This document shows, piece by piece, positions 50,070-59,897 of a stretch of 64,000 nt of DNA. The position numbers and the translations under genes are program-made. The notes under the pieces were generated by a model. That model was not told the DNA's origin. It did not search any database and worked only from the letters and a program-made list of their open reading frames with translations. This DNA comes from CAVUCH01 sp963739995 (GTDB lineage: Bacteria > Acidobacteriota > Vicinamibacteria > Vicinamibacterales > JAENWD01): NCBI GenBank assembly GCA_963739995.1, contig CAVUCH010000011.1, forward strand, positions 62,001-126,000. The letters run 5' to 3'. How positions within the stretch are numbered: the stretch's first letter is position 1; every line of letters begins with the position of its first letter.

Positions 50070-52808
50070 ATGACGCTTGCACCAGGGTCCAGGCTCGGCG
50101 CCTACGAAGTGCTGTCAGCACTGGGCGCCGGAGGCATGGGCGAGGTCTATCGCGCCCGCGATGGACGGCTCGGCCGAACTGTGGCCATCAAGGTGCTGCC
50201 GGCGGAGCGCCTGGCGGATGAGCACCGCCGACGCCGGTTCCAACAGGAAGCGCGCGCCCTCTCTTCACTCAATCACCCGCACATCGTCACGATCTACGAA
50301 GTCGAGTCGGCCGGCGACGTGGATTACATCGTGATGGAGTTTGTGCGCGGCAGCACCCTCGATCAGTTGATCCCCTCGCGCGGCTTTCGGCTGAGCGAGC
50401 TGCTGCGCATCGCGGTGCCCGTCGCGGAGGCGCTCGCGGCTGCGCACGCGCGCGGCATCATCCATCGCGATGTCAAGCCTGCGAACCTCATGGTCGGCGA
50501 CGATGGCGTGGTGAAGGTGCTCGACTTCGGGTTGGCCAAGCTGCTGGAACCCGACGGGGAGCCCGGTGCCGCCACCGCGACGGATCTTGCTGCTGGCGAC
50601 GTGAGCGCGTTTCGCCACATTGCGGGGACGCCGGCGTATATGGCGCCCGAGCAAGCCACCGGCGGAAAGGTCGACGCGCGCAGCGACGTGTTCAGCTTCG
50701 GGGCGGTGCTGTACGAGATGGCCACCGGCGCACGCGCGTTCGACGGCAGATCGTCGGCGGAGACGTTGGCCGCGGTGCTCGCAGGGCAGCCGAAGCCACC
50801 AACGCAGATCACCGCCGTGCCACGGGAACTGGAGCGGGTGATTCTGCGGTGTCTGCGCAAGGAGCCGGATCGCCGCTATCAGACGATGCTCGACGTGCGC
50901 AACGATCTGCAGGAGCTCGAAGAAGAGATCGAGTCGCGGAGTTCCGGGATGCCGGCCCGGCCGCGGCGGCGTTGGTTCAAGGTGGCCGTTGCGCTTGGGA
51001 TTATTGCCGTCGCGGCGGCCGTTGCGTGGTCGCGCTGGAGCCGCACCGGCATCCCACCACCGCCGCTGCAGGTCCGGTCGGTGACGAGTCTCGACGGCTA
51101 TGAAATGATGCCGAGCCTCTCGCCGGATGGCAACCAGGTGGCGTTCGCCTGGAACGGTGAGAGGGATGGATCGAACGTCGATGTCTACGTGTCGATGGTG
51201 GGCACGCCGGCTGTGCACCGGGTCACGACGCACCCGGCGATGGACGTCTTCCCGCGCTGGTCGCCGGACGGCCGGCAGATCGCCTTCGTCCGCGGGTGGA
51301 CGGACCATGCCGGGCGCGTGTACGTCGTCTCGCCGCTGGGCGGTCCCGAGCGGAAGCTGAGCGACTTCGACGCGCACTTCGATCGCGTGGCGGCTTTTGG
51401 CGACCTCTCCTGGTCCCCCGATGGCCGCTACATCGCCGCGGCGCGCTCGTCGACGCAGCCAGAAGGCGAGAGCACCGGCATCTATCTCATTCCGGTCGAG
51501 GGTGGCGAGCCGCGGCTCCTCACGCCGGCGAAGGCGCCCGCGAGTGATCGGGATCCCGCGATCTCACATGATGGTCGCCGGCTGGCCTACTTCTCGTGCG
51601 ACAACTGCTGTTGGGGCGGCTGCGACGTGATGACCGTGGAGCTCGACGCCGAGCTCCGTCCGAGGGGAGCGCCGCGCCGCCTGACGTCGATGAACTCACA
51701 GATGGAGGGGCTGGCCTGGACGCGCGATGGCAGGTCCCTCGTGTTCCGACGCCTGACCGGACATCTCTATTATCTCTGGCGCGTCGACGTCGACGGTCGC
51801 AGTCCTCCGGAGCGCATCGAAGTGACCGGAGTCGGGGCTCGGCGGCCCTCGACCGTGCCGTCTCGCGATCGTCTGGTCTACGGCCGTACTACGGACGACA
51901 TGGATATCTATCAGGTTGGGCCCAAGGGCTCGGTGCACGCGCTCAGCCGGTCCTCGTTCCCCGACTTCTACCCTACGTTCTCACCCGACGGGACACAGAT
52001 CGCGTTCTGTTCCGCGCGATCCGGCGATATGTCCCGTATCTGGGTCGTTCGGGCGGACGGCTCCGAACCGCGGCAGCTCACCGGTGACATGCAGGGGGGC
52101 CAGATCGACCCGTCGTGGTCGTCCGACGGCCGCACCCTCGCGTTTGAGTCCAGTTCGGATGGCCAATCCCACATCTGGACCATCGATGTGGAAGGCGCAA
52201 ACCTTCGGCGGATCACGACCGACGCGGGGAATTACCGCAAACCCACCTGGTCACGTGACGGTGCCTCGATATACGTCACCAAGGCTGGCGCGACGAGAAT
52301 GGATTCGAAGTCGAAGCCCAACTCCTCGTCCCGCGCGGACTACTCGAACGCGAACATCTGGCGGATTCCCGTTGCCGGCGGACCGGCAGAGCAGGTGACA
52401 CAGGGCGGTGGCACCAGAGGCGTCGAGACGGCCGACGGCAAGGCTCTCGTGTATCAGCCCGGGATGGATCGGAGCGGGTTGCCGATTCTCGTCACTTCGC
52501 TATCCGGCCAATCGCCGCGACAGCTCGTTCCCTGCGCCTACGGTTTCTCCGTGGGGACCAAGGGCGTGTACTACTATCCGTGCCGTCCCGAGGGGCCGCC
52601 GGTAGCGTTCGGCAGCCAGAAGCCGATCGAGATTCGGCTCATCGATCCGGCCAATGGCCACGATCGAGCGGTGGCGACGCTGCCAGATCTTTGGTACGGC
52701 GATGTCTATCTGGGGCCCGAGCGTTTCGCCCGATGGCAGCACAATCCTGTACACGAAGGTGGTGAACCGAGGCGAGGATCTGATGATGATCGAGAATTTC
52801 CGCTGTGA
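50070..52808 (+). CDS. Ser/Thr protein kinase with PD40/TolB propeller (kinase 2), altered last residues
   Basis: 912 residues. Kinase domain with GAGGMGEVY (19-27), Lys41, HRDVKPAN (132-139), DFG (152-154) and GTPAYMAPEQ; one membrane helix (about 304-322, VAVALGIIAVAAAVAW); propeller with SPDGNQVAFAWNG, WSPDGRQIAFVRG, WSPDGRYIAAARS, FSPDGTQIAFCS and WSSDGRTLAFES. A one-base insertion (TCTATCTGGGG against TCTTCTGGGG in the copy) shifts the frame about 36 residues before the end, replacing the SPDGSTILYTKVVNRGEDLM strand of the family. The catalytic part is intact. A TAGAAT hexamer 20 bases before the ATG may be a -10 element. Close paralogue of kinase 1. Confidence 0.88.
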   Translation: MTLAPGSRLGAYEVLSALGAGGMGEVYRARDGRLGRTVAIKVLPAERLADEHRRRRFQQEARALSSLNHPHIVTIYEVESAGDVDYIVMEFVRGSTLDQLIPSRGFRLSELLRIAVPVAEALAAAHARGIIHRDVKPANLMVGDDGVVKVLDFGLAKLLEPDGEPGAATATDLAAGDVSAFRHIAGTPAYMAPEQATGGKVDARSDVFSFGAVLYEMATGARAFDGRSSAETLAAVLAGQPKPPTQITAVPRELERVILRCLRKEPDRRYQTMLDVRNDLQELEEEIESRSSGMPARPRRRWFKVAVALGIIAVAAAVAWSRWSRTGIPPPPLQVRSVTSLDGYEMMPSLSPDGNQVAFAWNGERDGSNVDVYVSMVGTPAVHRVTTHPAMDVFPRWSPDGRQIAFVRGWTDHAGRVYVVSPLGGPERKLSDFDAHFDRVAAFGDLSWSPDGRYIAAARSSTQPEGESTGIYLIPVEGGEPRLLTPAKAPASDRDPAISHDGRRLAYFSCDNCCWGGCDVMTVELDAELRPRGAPRRLTSMNSQMEGLAWTRDGRSLVFRRLTGHLYYLWRVDVDGRSPPERIEVTGVGARRPSTVPSRDRLVYGRTTDDMDIYQVGPKGSVHALSRSSFPDFYPTFSPDGTQIAFCSARSGDMSRIWVVRADGSEPRQLTGDMQGGQIDPSWSSDGRTLAFESSSDGQSHIWTIDVEGANLRRITTDAGNYRKPTWSRDGASIYVTKAGATRMDSKSKPNSSSRADYSNANIWRIPVAGGPAEQVTQGGGTRGVETADGKALVYQPGMDRSGLPILVTSLSGQSPRQLVPCAYGFSVGTKGVYYYPCRPEGPPVAFGSQKPIEIRLIDPANGHDRAVATLPDLWYGDVYLGPERFARWQHNPVHEGGEPRRGSDDDREFPL

Positions 52809-53700
52809 GCGCCGGCGGTCAGCTCCAGACGGAGGGGCAGGTGAGCGTGTTGTGAGTGGCGATGGCAGTGTGGTCGTGTTTACTCGGATGCCACGAACTC
52901 GTATCGGAACCGATGCGAACGGGCGGCAGACCGATATCTATGCGTGGCAGCTCGACACCGGGAAGATACGCGGATCAGTGTGGACAGCCACGGCGCACAC
53001 CGTGGGTGGGCCCAGTCACTCTCCGCGTGTGAGCCGCGACGGTGCAGTCGTGGCTTTCGTCTCGACCGCAGGCTGGCGCCCGCAGATACGAACACCGTCG
53101 CCGACGTGTACGTCGTGACGTGCGCCACGACGTCACTGTGCTTGTCAGTGGAAGTGTCGCAGCGCACAGAATGGCGCCAGCTCCTCCCCTGCCTGAGTGC
53201 GGACGGGCGGTACGTGGCGTTCGAATCGCTCGCCGGCCTCGACCCGGGGATAGGAACAACGACTGTGACGTGTACATCTTTGATGTCACGGCACGCACCA
53301 CGACGCTCGTGAGCGTGACGTCGAAAGGACAGGCCGCCAATGCAGCCAGCCGGAGGCCTGCGCTGTCGGACGATGGTGAAGTGGTCGTGTACCAGTCCCT
53401 CGCATCGAACCTGGGATCGCGGCCCGGGATGTCCACGGGCAGGCAGCGACACGAATCTCCTTCCCGACGTGTACGCGTTCGATCGTGCGACGGAGTTGCG
53501 TCGCGCGCATCAGCGGCTCTTCCGGCGCGGAATGGTGGGCACCGAGCGTCGCGCCAGCGATTGACGCGTTGGGCGGCACGATTGTGTTCTCGTCGGCGCA
53601 GCCCTCGGATGCCGATGACCTGACGACGGATTTCGATCTGTTCCATGCCGTGATCGGCAAGACGAAAACCGTCAACGTTTACGGAAGACCAGGCACATAG
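52805..53700 (+). pseudogene. Decayed PD40-type propeller gene, truncated copy 2
   Basis: Second copy of the 3' part of the PD40 gene, created by the tandem duplication. It has no start or signal peptide and contains frame breaks of its own (for instance near 52890, 53095 and 53250). Blades such as RVSRDGAVVAFVSTA, ALSDDGEVVVYQSLASNL and the end DLFHAVIGKTKTVNVYGRPG can be read in different frames. Confidence 0.75.
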
Positions 53701-53761
53701 GGCCGTACCCTTCGCACGCCTCGGCGCTCGAGCAGCTGATAGAATTGCGCCTGCGATCATC

Positions 53762-56500
53762 ATGACGCTTGCACCAGGGTCCAGGCTCGGCGCCTACGAA
53801 GTGCTGTCGGCACTGGGCGCCGGAGGCATGGGCGAGGTCTATCGCGCCCGCGATGGACGGCTCGGCCGCGACTGTGGCCATCAAGGTGCTGCCGGCGGAG
53901 CGCCTGGCGGATGAGCACCGCCGCCGCCGGTTCCAACAGGAAGCGCGCGCCCTCTCTTCACTCAATCACCCGCACATCGTCACCATCTACGAAGTCGAGT
54001 CGGCCGGCGACGTGGATTTCATCGTGATGGAGTTTGTGCGCGGCAGCACCCTCGATCAGTTGATCCCCTCGCGCGGCTTGCGGCTGAGCGAGCTGCTGCG
54101 CATCGCGGTGCCCGTCGCGGAGGCGCTCGCGGCTGCGCACGCACGCGGCATCATCCATCGCGATGTCAAGCCTGCGAACCTCATGGTCGGCGACGATGGC
54201 GTGGTGAAGGTGCTCGACTTCGGGTTGGCCAAGCTGCTGGAACCCGACGGGGAGCCCGGTGCCGCCACCGCGACGGATCTTCCTGCTGGCGACGTGAGCG
54301 CGTTTCGGCCACATTGCGGGGACGCCGGCGTATATGGCGCCCGAGCAAGCCACCGGCGGAAAGGTCGACGCGCGCAGCGACGTGTTCAGCTTCGGGGCGG
54401 TGCTGTACGAGATGGCCACCGGCGCACGCGCGTTCGACGGCAGATCGTCAGCGGAGACGTTGGCCGCGGTGCTCGCAGGGCAGCCGAAGCCACCAACGCA
54501 GATCACCGCCGTGCCACGGGAGCTGGAGCGGGTGATTCTGCGGTGTCTGCGCAAGGAGCCGGATCGCCGCTATCAGACGATGCTCGATGTGCGCAACGAT
54601 CTGCAGGAGCTCGAAGAAGAGATCGAGTCGCGGAGTTCCGGGATGGCGGCCCGGCCGCAGCGGCGTTGGTTCAAGGTGGCCGTCGCGCTTGGGATTATTG
54701 CCGTCGCGGCGGCCGTCGCGTGGTCGCGCTGGAGCCGCACCGACATCCCACCACCGCCGATGCAGGTCCGGTCGGTGACGGGTCTCGACGGCTATGAAAT
54801 GATGCCGAGCCTCTCTCCGGATGGCAACCAGGTGGCGTTCGCCTGGAACGGTGACAGGGATGGATCGAACGTCGATGTCTACGTGTCGATGGTGGGCACG
54901 CCGGCCGTGCACCGGGTCACGACGCACCCGGCGATGGACGTCTTCCCGCGCTGGTCGCCGGACGGCCGGCAGATTGCCTTCGTCCGCGGGTGGACGGACC
55001 ATGCCGGGCGCGTGTACGTCGTCTCGCCGCTGGGCGGTCCCGAGCGGAAGCTGAGCGACTTCGACGCGCACTTCGATCGCGCGGCGATGTTTGGCGACCT
55101 CTCCTGGTCTCCCGATGGCCACTACATCGCCGCGGCGCGCTCGTCGACGCAGCCAGAAGGCGAGAGCACTGGCATCTATCTCATTCCGGTCGAGGGTGGC
55201 GAGCCGCGGCTCGTCACGCCGGCGAAGGCGCCCGCGAGCGATCGGGATCCCGCGATCTCACACGATGGTCGCCGGCTGGCCTACTTCTCGTGCGACAACT
55301 GCTGTTGGGGCGGCTGCGACGTCATGACCGTGGAGCTCGACGCCGAGCTCCGTCCGATGGGAGCGCCGCGCCGCCTGACGTCGATGAACTCACAGATGGA
55401 GGGGCTGGCCTGGACGCGCGATGGCAGGTCCCTCGTCTTCCGACGCCTGACCGGAATTCTCTATTATCTCTGGCGCGTCGACGTCGACGGTCGCAATCCT
55501 CCGGAGCGCATCGAAGTGACCGGGGTCGGGGCTCGGCGGCCCTCGACCGTGCCGTCTCGCGATCGTCTGGTCTACGGCCGTGACAACGGACGACATTGAT
55601 ATCTATCAGGTTGGGCCCAAGGGCTCGGTGCACGCTCTCAGCCGGTCCTCGTTCCCCGATTTCGACCCTACGTTCTCACCCGACGGCACACAGATCGCGT
55701 TCTGTTCCGCGCGATCCGGCGATATGTCCCGTATCTGGGTCGCTCGGGCGGACGGCTCCGAACCGCGGCAGCTCACCGGTGACATGCAGGGGGACCAGCT
55801 CGCACCGTCGTGGTCGCCAGACGGCCGCACCCTCGCGTTTCTGTCCAGTTCGGATGGCCAATCACCACATCTGGACCATCGATGTGGAAGGCGCAAACCT
55901 TCGGCGGATCACGAGCGACGCGGGGAATTACTACAAACCCACCTGGTCGCGTGACGGTGCCTCGATATACTTCGGCAAGGCTGGCGCGACGAGAATCGGT
56001 CGACGTCGAAGCCCACCTCCTCGTCGCGCGTGAACTTCTCGAACGTGAACATCTGGCGGATTCCCGCTGCCGGCGGACCGGCAGAGCAGGTGACACAGAG
56101 CGGAGGCGTCAAAGGCGTCGAGACGGCCGACGGCAAGGCTCTCGTGTATCAGCCCGGGGTGGATCGGAGCGGGTTGCCTGTTCTCGTCACTCCACTATCC
56201 GGCCGATCGCCGCGACAGCTCGTTCCCTGCGCCTACGGTTTCTCAGTGGGGACCAAGGGCGTGTACTACTATCCCTGCCGTCCCGAGGGGCCGCCGGTGG
56301 CGTTGGGCAGCCAGAAGCCGATGGACATTCGGCTCATCGATCCGGCCACTGGCCACGATCGAGCGGTGGCGACGCTGCCAGATATTTCGTCCGGCGATGT
56401 CTTCTGGGGCCCGAACATTTCGCCCGACGGCAGCACAATCCTGTACACGAAGGTGGTGAACCGAGGCGAGGATCTGATGATGATCGAGAACTTCCGCTAA
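53762..56500 (+). pseudogene. Ser/Thr kinase-PD40 gene, frameshifted duplicate (kinase 3)
   Basis: Copy of kinase 2 with five frame breaks relative to it: one base gained near 53868 (GGCCGCGACTG), 54308 (TTTCGGCCACA), 55582 and 55863 (CAATCACCACA), and one base lost near 56000. The net change is a multiple of three, so the last section ends in the original frame with the family C-terminus GEDLMMIENFR that kinase 2 has lost. The first break falls before the catalytic lysine, so no working kinase can be made. Either relaxed decay after duplication or consensus errors in a repeat could explain it. Confidence 0.8.
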
Positions 56501-56707
56501 GGGCTCCTGCCTCGAGGTCACCAACGCGGCACGCTACCGGGCGACATATGGCCGCGACGTCAGCATGTTTGCGATGACATCGAGCATGTAGCAGGATTAT
56601 GAACTGTTGCCGCTGACGATCGCAGGGGCATCCTCCTCCTGCGGACCTGGGCGCCGACTTGGCCCTGCGATCCTTGCACCGGTCCAGAGCCAGTGTAAGA
56701 ATGCCGC

Positions 56708-58096
56708 GTGTTGAATCTCGCCTCCTCAGCGGCACCTGACGCAGACAGGACTATCGAGGACCGGCGATGGCTCGCGCTCGGCGGCGTCCTGGCCGGGACC
56801 TGTCTCGGGGTGGCGCTGCAGCTCTCCAACGGCATCCTGGTTCCAGGGGCGCTTACCCTCGTGGCCATCGCATTTGCGCTGACGGCCGCCGCCGGGGTGA
56901 TCCCGCGACCCGCGCATCTCGCGCGAGTGGACGCGCGTGTCGTTCGGCTGCTGGGCCTGGCCGCACTCGCGATTCATGTGGGTTATCTCTACACGTGGCT
57001 GCCGGCTATCTACCTGCGGCTGGACGCCGACGGCCTGACGCCGTTTCAGTCGGGGGTCGCAGTCCTTGCCATCGTGTGCGCTTGCACGGCATGGTCCCCA
57101 GGGCGCTGGGCGAAGCCGCTGCAGATCGTCGCGCTTGTCGTCGCGCATGCCGCGCTCGGCGCATGGATCCTCCATCGATCGCCGAACCCGCCCATCGACG
57201 TGCACCTGTTTCATCGCTACGCCATCGCCGCGCTTCGCTCAGGCGTCGATCCGTACGCAATCACCTTTCCCGACATATACCAAGGGAGGGTCTACTACGG
57301 CTCGGGCCTGTCGGTCGACGGCCGCCTGCAGTTCGGGTACCCCTATTTCCCGTTCAGTTTGCTGCTCTCGATGCCGGGTCAGATCCTGTTCAAGGACGTG
57401 CGCTTTGCACAGCTGATCGCCATCGAGCTCTCCGCGCTGCTCATGACGTTCGCCCGCCCGCAAGGCCTCGGGCTGATGGCGGCAGCGCTCTACCTCACGA
57501 CACCGCGTACGTTCTTCGTCCTCGAGCAGTCGTGGACCGAGCCGTTTCTCGTGCTCGGCGTGTCGGCACTCGTATTCGCCGGGTGCCGCCGCAGCCGCCT
57601 GACCCCCTGGCTGTTCGGCGCCTTCGTCGCGATGAAGCAGTACCTCGTCTTTGCGCTGCCGGCCGCGTGGCTGCTCGTCGAAGCGCCGCGCGACCGCCCG
57701 AGGCTGCTGACGTTCCTGACCAAGGCCGCGATCGTCGGAGCGGTGCTGACGCTCCCGTTCGTCCTGTGGAATCCCGCCGCCTTCTGGAGGAGTGTCGTCA
57801 CGCTGCAGTTCCATCAGCCGTTCCGGCCGGACGCGCTCAGCGTGTTGTCGTGGTGGGCATCCCGAGGGCATGAGCCGCTGCCGGCGCTGATCTCGTTCGT
57901 CGTCGCCGCCGCGGCGTCGGTCTTCGCGGTGTGGCGCCTGCCGCGGACGCCGGCCGGGTTCGCGATGGCCATCGCCATGACGTTCTTCGGGTTCTTCGCC
58001 TTCAACAAACAGGCGTTCGCCAATTACTACTTCTTCGTGGTTGGCGCGCTCTACGCGACGGTCGCCGCGTGGCGTCCACCGGAGGCGGTCGAGTGA
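56708..58096 (+). CDS. Polytopic membrane glycosyltransferase (GT-C/GT87-like)
   Basis: 462 residues from GTG 56708, with about ten hydrophobic helices. An acidic loop (IDVHLFHRYAIAALRSGVDPYA) after the third or fourth helix, then FGYPYFPFSLLLSMPG and FVLEQSWTEPFLVLG, resembles DUF2029/GT87 polyprenol-phosphate-dependent mannosyltransferases. The likely role is transfer of a sugar from a lipid carrier on the periplasmic face. Its TGA overlaps the next GTG (GTGA), so it is co-translated with a second GT-C-like protein. The 207 bases upstream after the kinase copy hold no gene. Confidence 0.75.
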   Translation: MLNLASSAAPDADRTIEDRRWLALGGVLAGTCLGVALQLSNGILVPGALTLVAIAFALTAAAGVIPRPAHLARVDARVVRLLGLAALAIHVGYLYTWLPAIYLRLDADGLTPFQSGVAVLAIVCACTAWSPGRWAKPLQIVALVVAHAALGAWILHRSPNPPIDVHLFHRYAIAALRSGVDPYAITFPDIYQGRVYYGSGLSVDGRLQFGYPYFPFSLLLSMPGQILFKDVRFAQLIAIELSALLMTFARPQGLGLMAAALYLTTPRTFFVLEQSWTEPFLVLGVSALVFAGCRRSRLTPWLFGAFVAMKQYLVFALPAAWLLVEAPRDRPRLLTFLTKAAIVGAVLTLPFVLWNPAAFWRSVVTLQFHQPFRPDALSVLSWWASRGHEPLPALISFVVAAAASVFAVWRLPRTPAGFAMAIAMTFFGFFAFNKQAFANYYFFVVGALYATVAAWRPPEAVE

Positions 58097-59544
58097 GCCG
58101 ATGGGGCGGCGTGGCTCTCCGTGAGGCGTCGCCGGCGCCCCGCGACCGGAGGATGTGGATGGCACTGGCGGCGCTGGTCGCCGCTGGCCTGATTCCGCTG
58201 GTGTGGCCCGGCGACGTGCCCTTCATCAACGACGAGCCACAGCTGATCGCGAGCGCCGTGAGGGCCAACGGTGAGGGGCGGCTGGCGCCGGTCGGACTGC
58301 TCGGCACCTACGGGTTCAGATATGGTCCGGCGCCGACGTGGGTGTATCAGGCGCTGACACCGGTCACGCGCGATCTGGTCGGGATCGCCGCCTTGCACAT
58401 CCTGCTGATGTCGGCGGCGACTGCCGGCGGGATCTGGTGGCTGGGCCGATCGCTGCGCCTGTGGATCTGGTTCGCCCCGCTGCCACTCCTGTCGCCCTAT
58501 TACTGGTTCTACGCCCGCGTCCTCTGGGACAACCCGTTTCTCCTTCCGCTCGGCGCGCTCGCGCTGGCAGGCTACGCGGCGTTTCTCGCCTCCGGCTCAC
58601 CGACCGGCCTGCGTGTCTCGGTCGCGGCCATGCTCAGCGTTCCACTCGTGCACCTGATGGGCATCTCGCTGGTCGCTCCGCTGGCGGCTCACATGATGAT
58701 CTTTCGTCTGCGCGCGGTGTGGGCGCACCGATACAGCCTCGCGGCGATCGCCGCCGCCGCGTTGTGGCTGGCCTGGCCGTACTGGACCTACCTCGCCGGC
58801 CCGCGGCCGGTGGCACCAGGCGCCGGCCCCGCCATCGCCGGCTGGCTCTTACCCCTGTCCGGTGGCCGGCTGCTCAGCGCCCGCGAATTGGACTACTTCT
58901 ACGGTCCAGGGCCGGTGAGCGGACGCGTGTTCGGCATCGCTGCGGCGATCTCGTCGATCGGCTACGCCCTGGTGTGGTGCGGCATCGTGGTCGCCATCGC
59001 GCTGATGGTTCGGGCCTGGCGACATCGTGAGTGGACGGCGCGGACGCACGTTGCCGCGATCTCGGTAGGCTCGCTCCTGTGCCAGGCGGTCGTCCATGGC
59101 ATCGCGGCGAAGTTCGAGCACCCTCAGTACCACAATGGGGCGTGGATCTCGTCGGTGATGCTGGCCTGGTTCGCCGTTGATTTCCTGGCCACGGGACCAA
59201 GGGCCGCGAAGTGGGCAGCGACGGCGACGACCGCCGTTCTCGCCGCATCTCTCCTGTTCGCGGTAGGCACGCTGGCCGTACGCCTGCACCGCAGCCAGGG
59301 CACGCGAGACACGTACGGACCGACTCTCGCGAACCAGCAGCAGGTCGCCCGCGCGCTGGCGAGGTACCCGCCGGACAGCGTCGTGCAGGTGCACGTGACC
59401 ATGTGGCAGCGGTTTCCTCACACGCTCGCGATCCTGCGTGAGTTGAACGCCAGGCCTCGGGTCACGCGGCGGCGGCGGACGATCGAACTGCGCCATGCGT
59501 CGAAGGACCCTGCGTCCGGCGCGATCGAGATGGTTGTGCGCTGA
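58093..59544 (+). CDS. Polytopic membrane protein, PMT/GT39-like glycosyltransferase
   Basis: 483 residues from GTG 58093, four-base overlap with the preceding gene. About ten membrane helices. The first periplasmic loop has VPFINDEPQLIASAVRANGE, an Asp-Glu pair in the place of the DE/DD motif of GT-C enzymes, followed by YGFRYGPAPTWVYQAL. The C-terminal soluble part (~400-483) includes LHRSQGTRDTYGPTLANQQQ. It probably acts with its neighbour in lipid-linked sugar transfer to a glycan or protein. The exact family is not certain from sequence alone. Confidence 0.7.
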   Translation: MSRWGGVALREASPAPRDRRMWMALAALVAAGLIPLVWPGDVPFINDEPQLIASAVRANGEGRLAPVGLLGTYGFRYGPAPTWVYQALTPVTRDLVGIAALHILLMSAATAGGIWWLGRSLRLWIWFAPLPLLSPYYWFYARVLWDNPFLLPLGALALAGYAAFLASGSPTGLRVSVAAMLSVPLVHLMGISLVAPLAAHMMIFRLRAVWAHRYSLAAIAAAALWLAWPYWTYLAGPRPVAPGAGPAIAGWLLPLSGGRLLSARELDYFYGPGPVSGRVFGIAAAISSIGYALVWCGIVVAIALMVRAWRHREWTARTHVAAISVGSLLCQAVVHGIAAKFEHPQYHNGAWISSVMLAWFAVDFLATGPRAAKWAATATTAVLAASLLFAVGTLAVRLHRSQGTRDTYGPTLANQQQVARALARYPPDSVVQVHVTMWQRFPHTLAILRELNARPRVTRRRRTIELRHASKDPASGAIEMVVR

Positions 59545-59570
59545 CGCTCGCCCGCCGCACGAGCGCACGC

Positions 59571-59795
59571 TGCCGGTTCCGTGCGTTCAGCGTCGCTGGG
59601 TCCATCAACAATCGGGGACAGGTCGTCGGAATGAACTTCAAGTCCTCGGGACAGTCCCGTGGTTTTGTCTGGCAGGATGGCGTCATGACGGCGCTCGACG
59701 ACTCGGAGGGCAGCAGCAGCGGCCTTGGCATCAACGCTCGCGGGGACATCGCCGGGCAAATCCTTCCGGCAGGAGCGGTGCTCTGGACCAGGTGA
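59571..59795 (+). pseudogene. Fragment of a HAF-repeat extracellular protein
   Basis: An open stretch without a start codon reads AGSINNRGQVVGMNFKSSG, RGFVWQDGVMTALDD and GINARGDIAGQIL, which match the INxxGQVVG...GFxWxxGxMxxL pattern of HAF-type secreted repeat proteins. Only about two repeats and the end remain. It lies directly after the glycosyltransferase gene, so the 5' part was lost. Confidence 0.6.
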
Positions 59796-59897
59796 GCAGC
59801 AGTCCACTACGAAGCTCGTTCGTCCAGGGTCGCGGCTGATCTTATTCGGCCTGTCTGCGACCTTTTACGGGAATCCGCTCGGCTTCGCCTGAGTCGC

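Larger units (their letters stand above)
49102..56500. repeat. Tandem segmental duplication, two units of about 3.7 kb
   Basis: Unit 1 (49102-52804) and unit 2 (52805-56500) both start at GTGAGCGCCGGCGG and run through the end of the PD40 gene and a whole kinase gene. Corresponding points are offset by 3692-3703 bases (the kinase ATG is at 50070 and 53762). The copies differ by scattered substitutions and one-base indels. At the junction the kinase end of unit 1 is joined directly to the internal PD40 sequence, removing the kinase stop. Confidence 0.9.
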
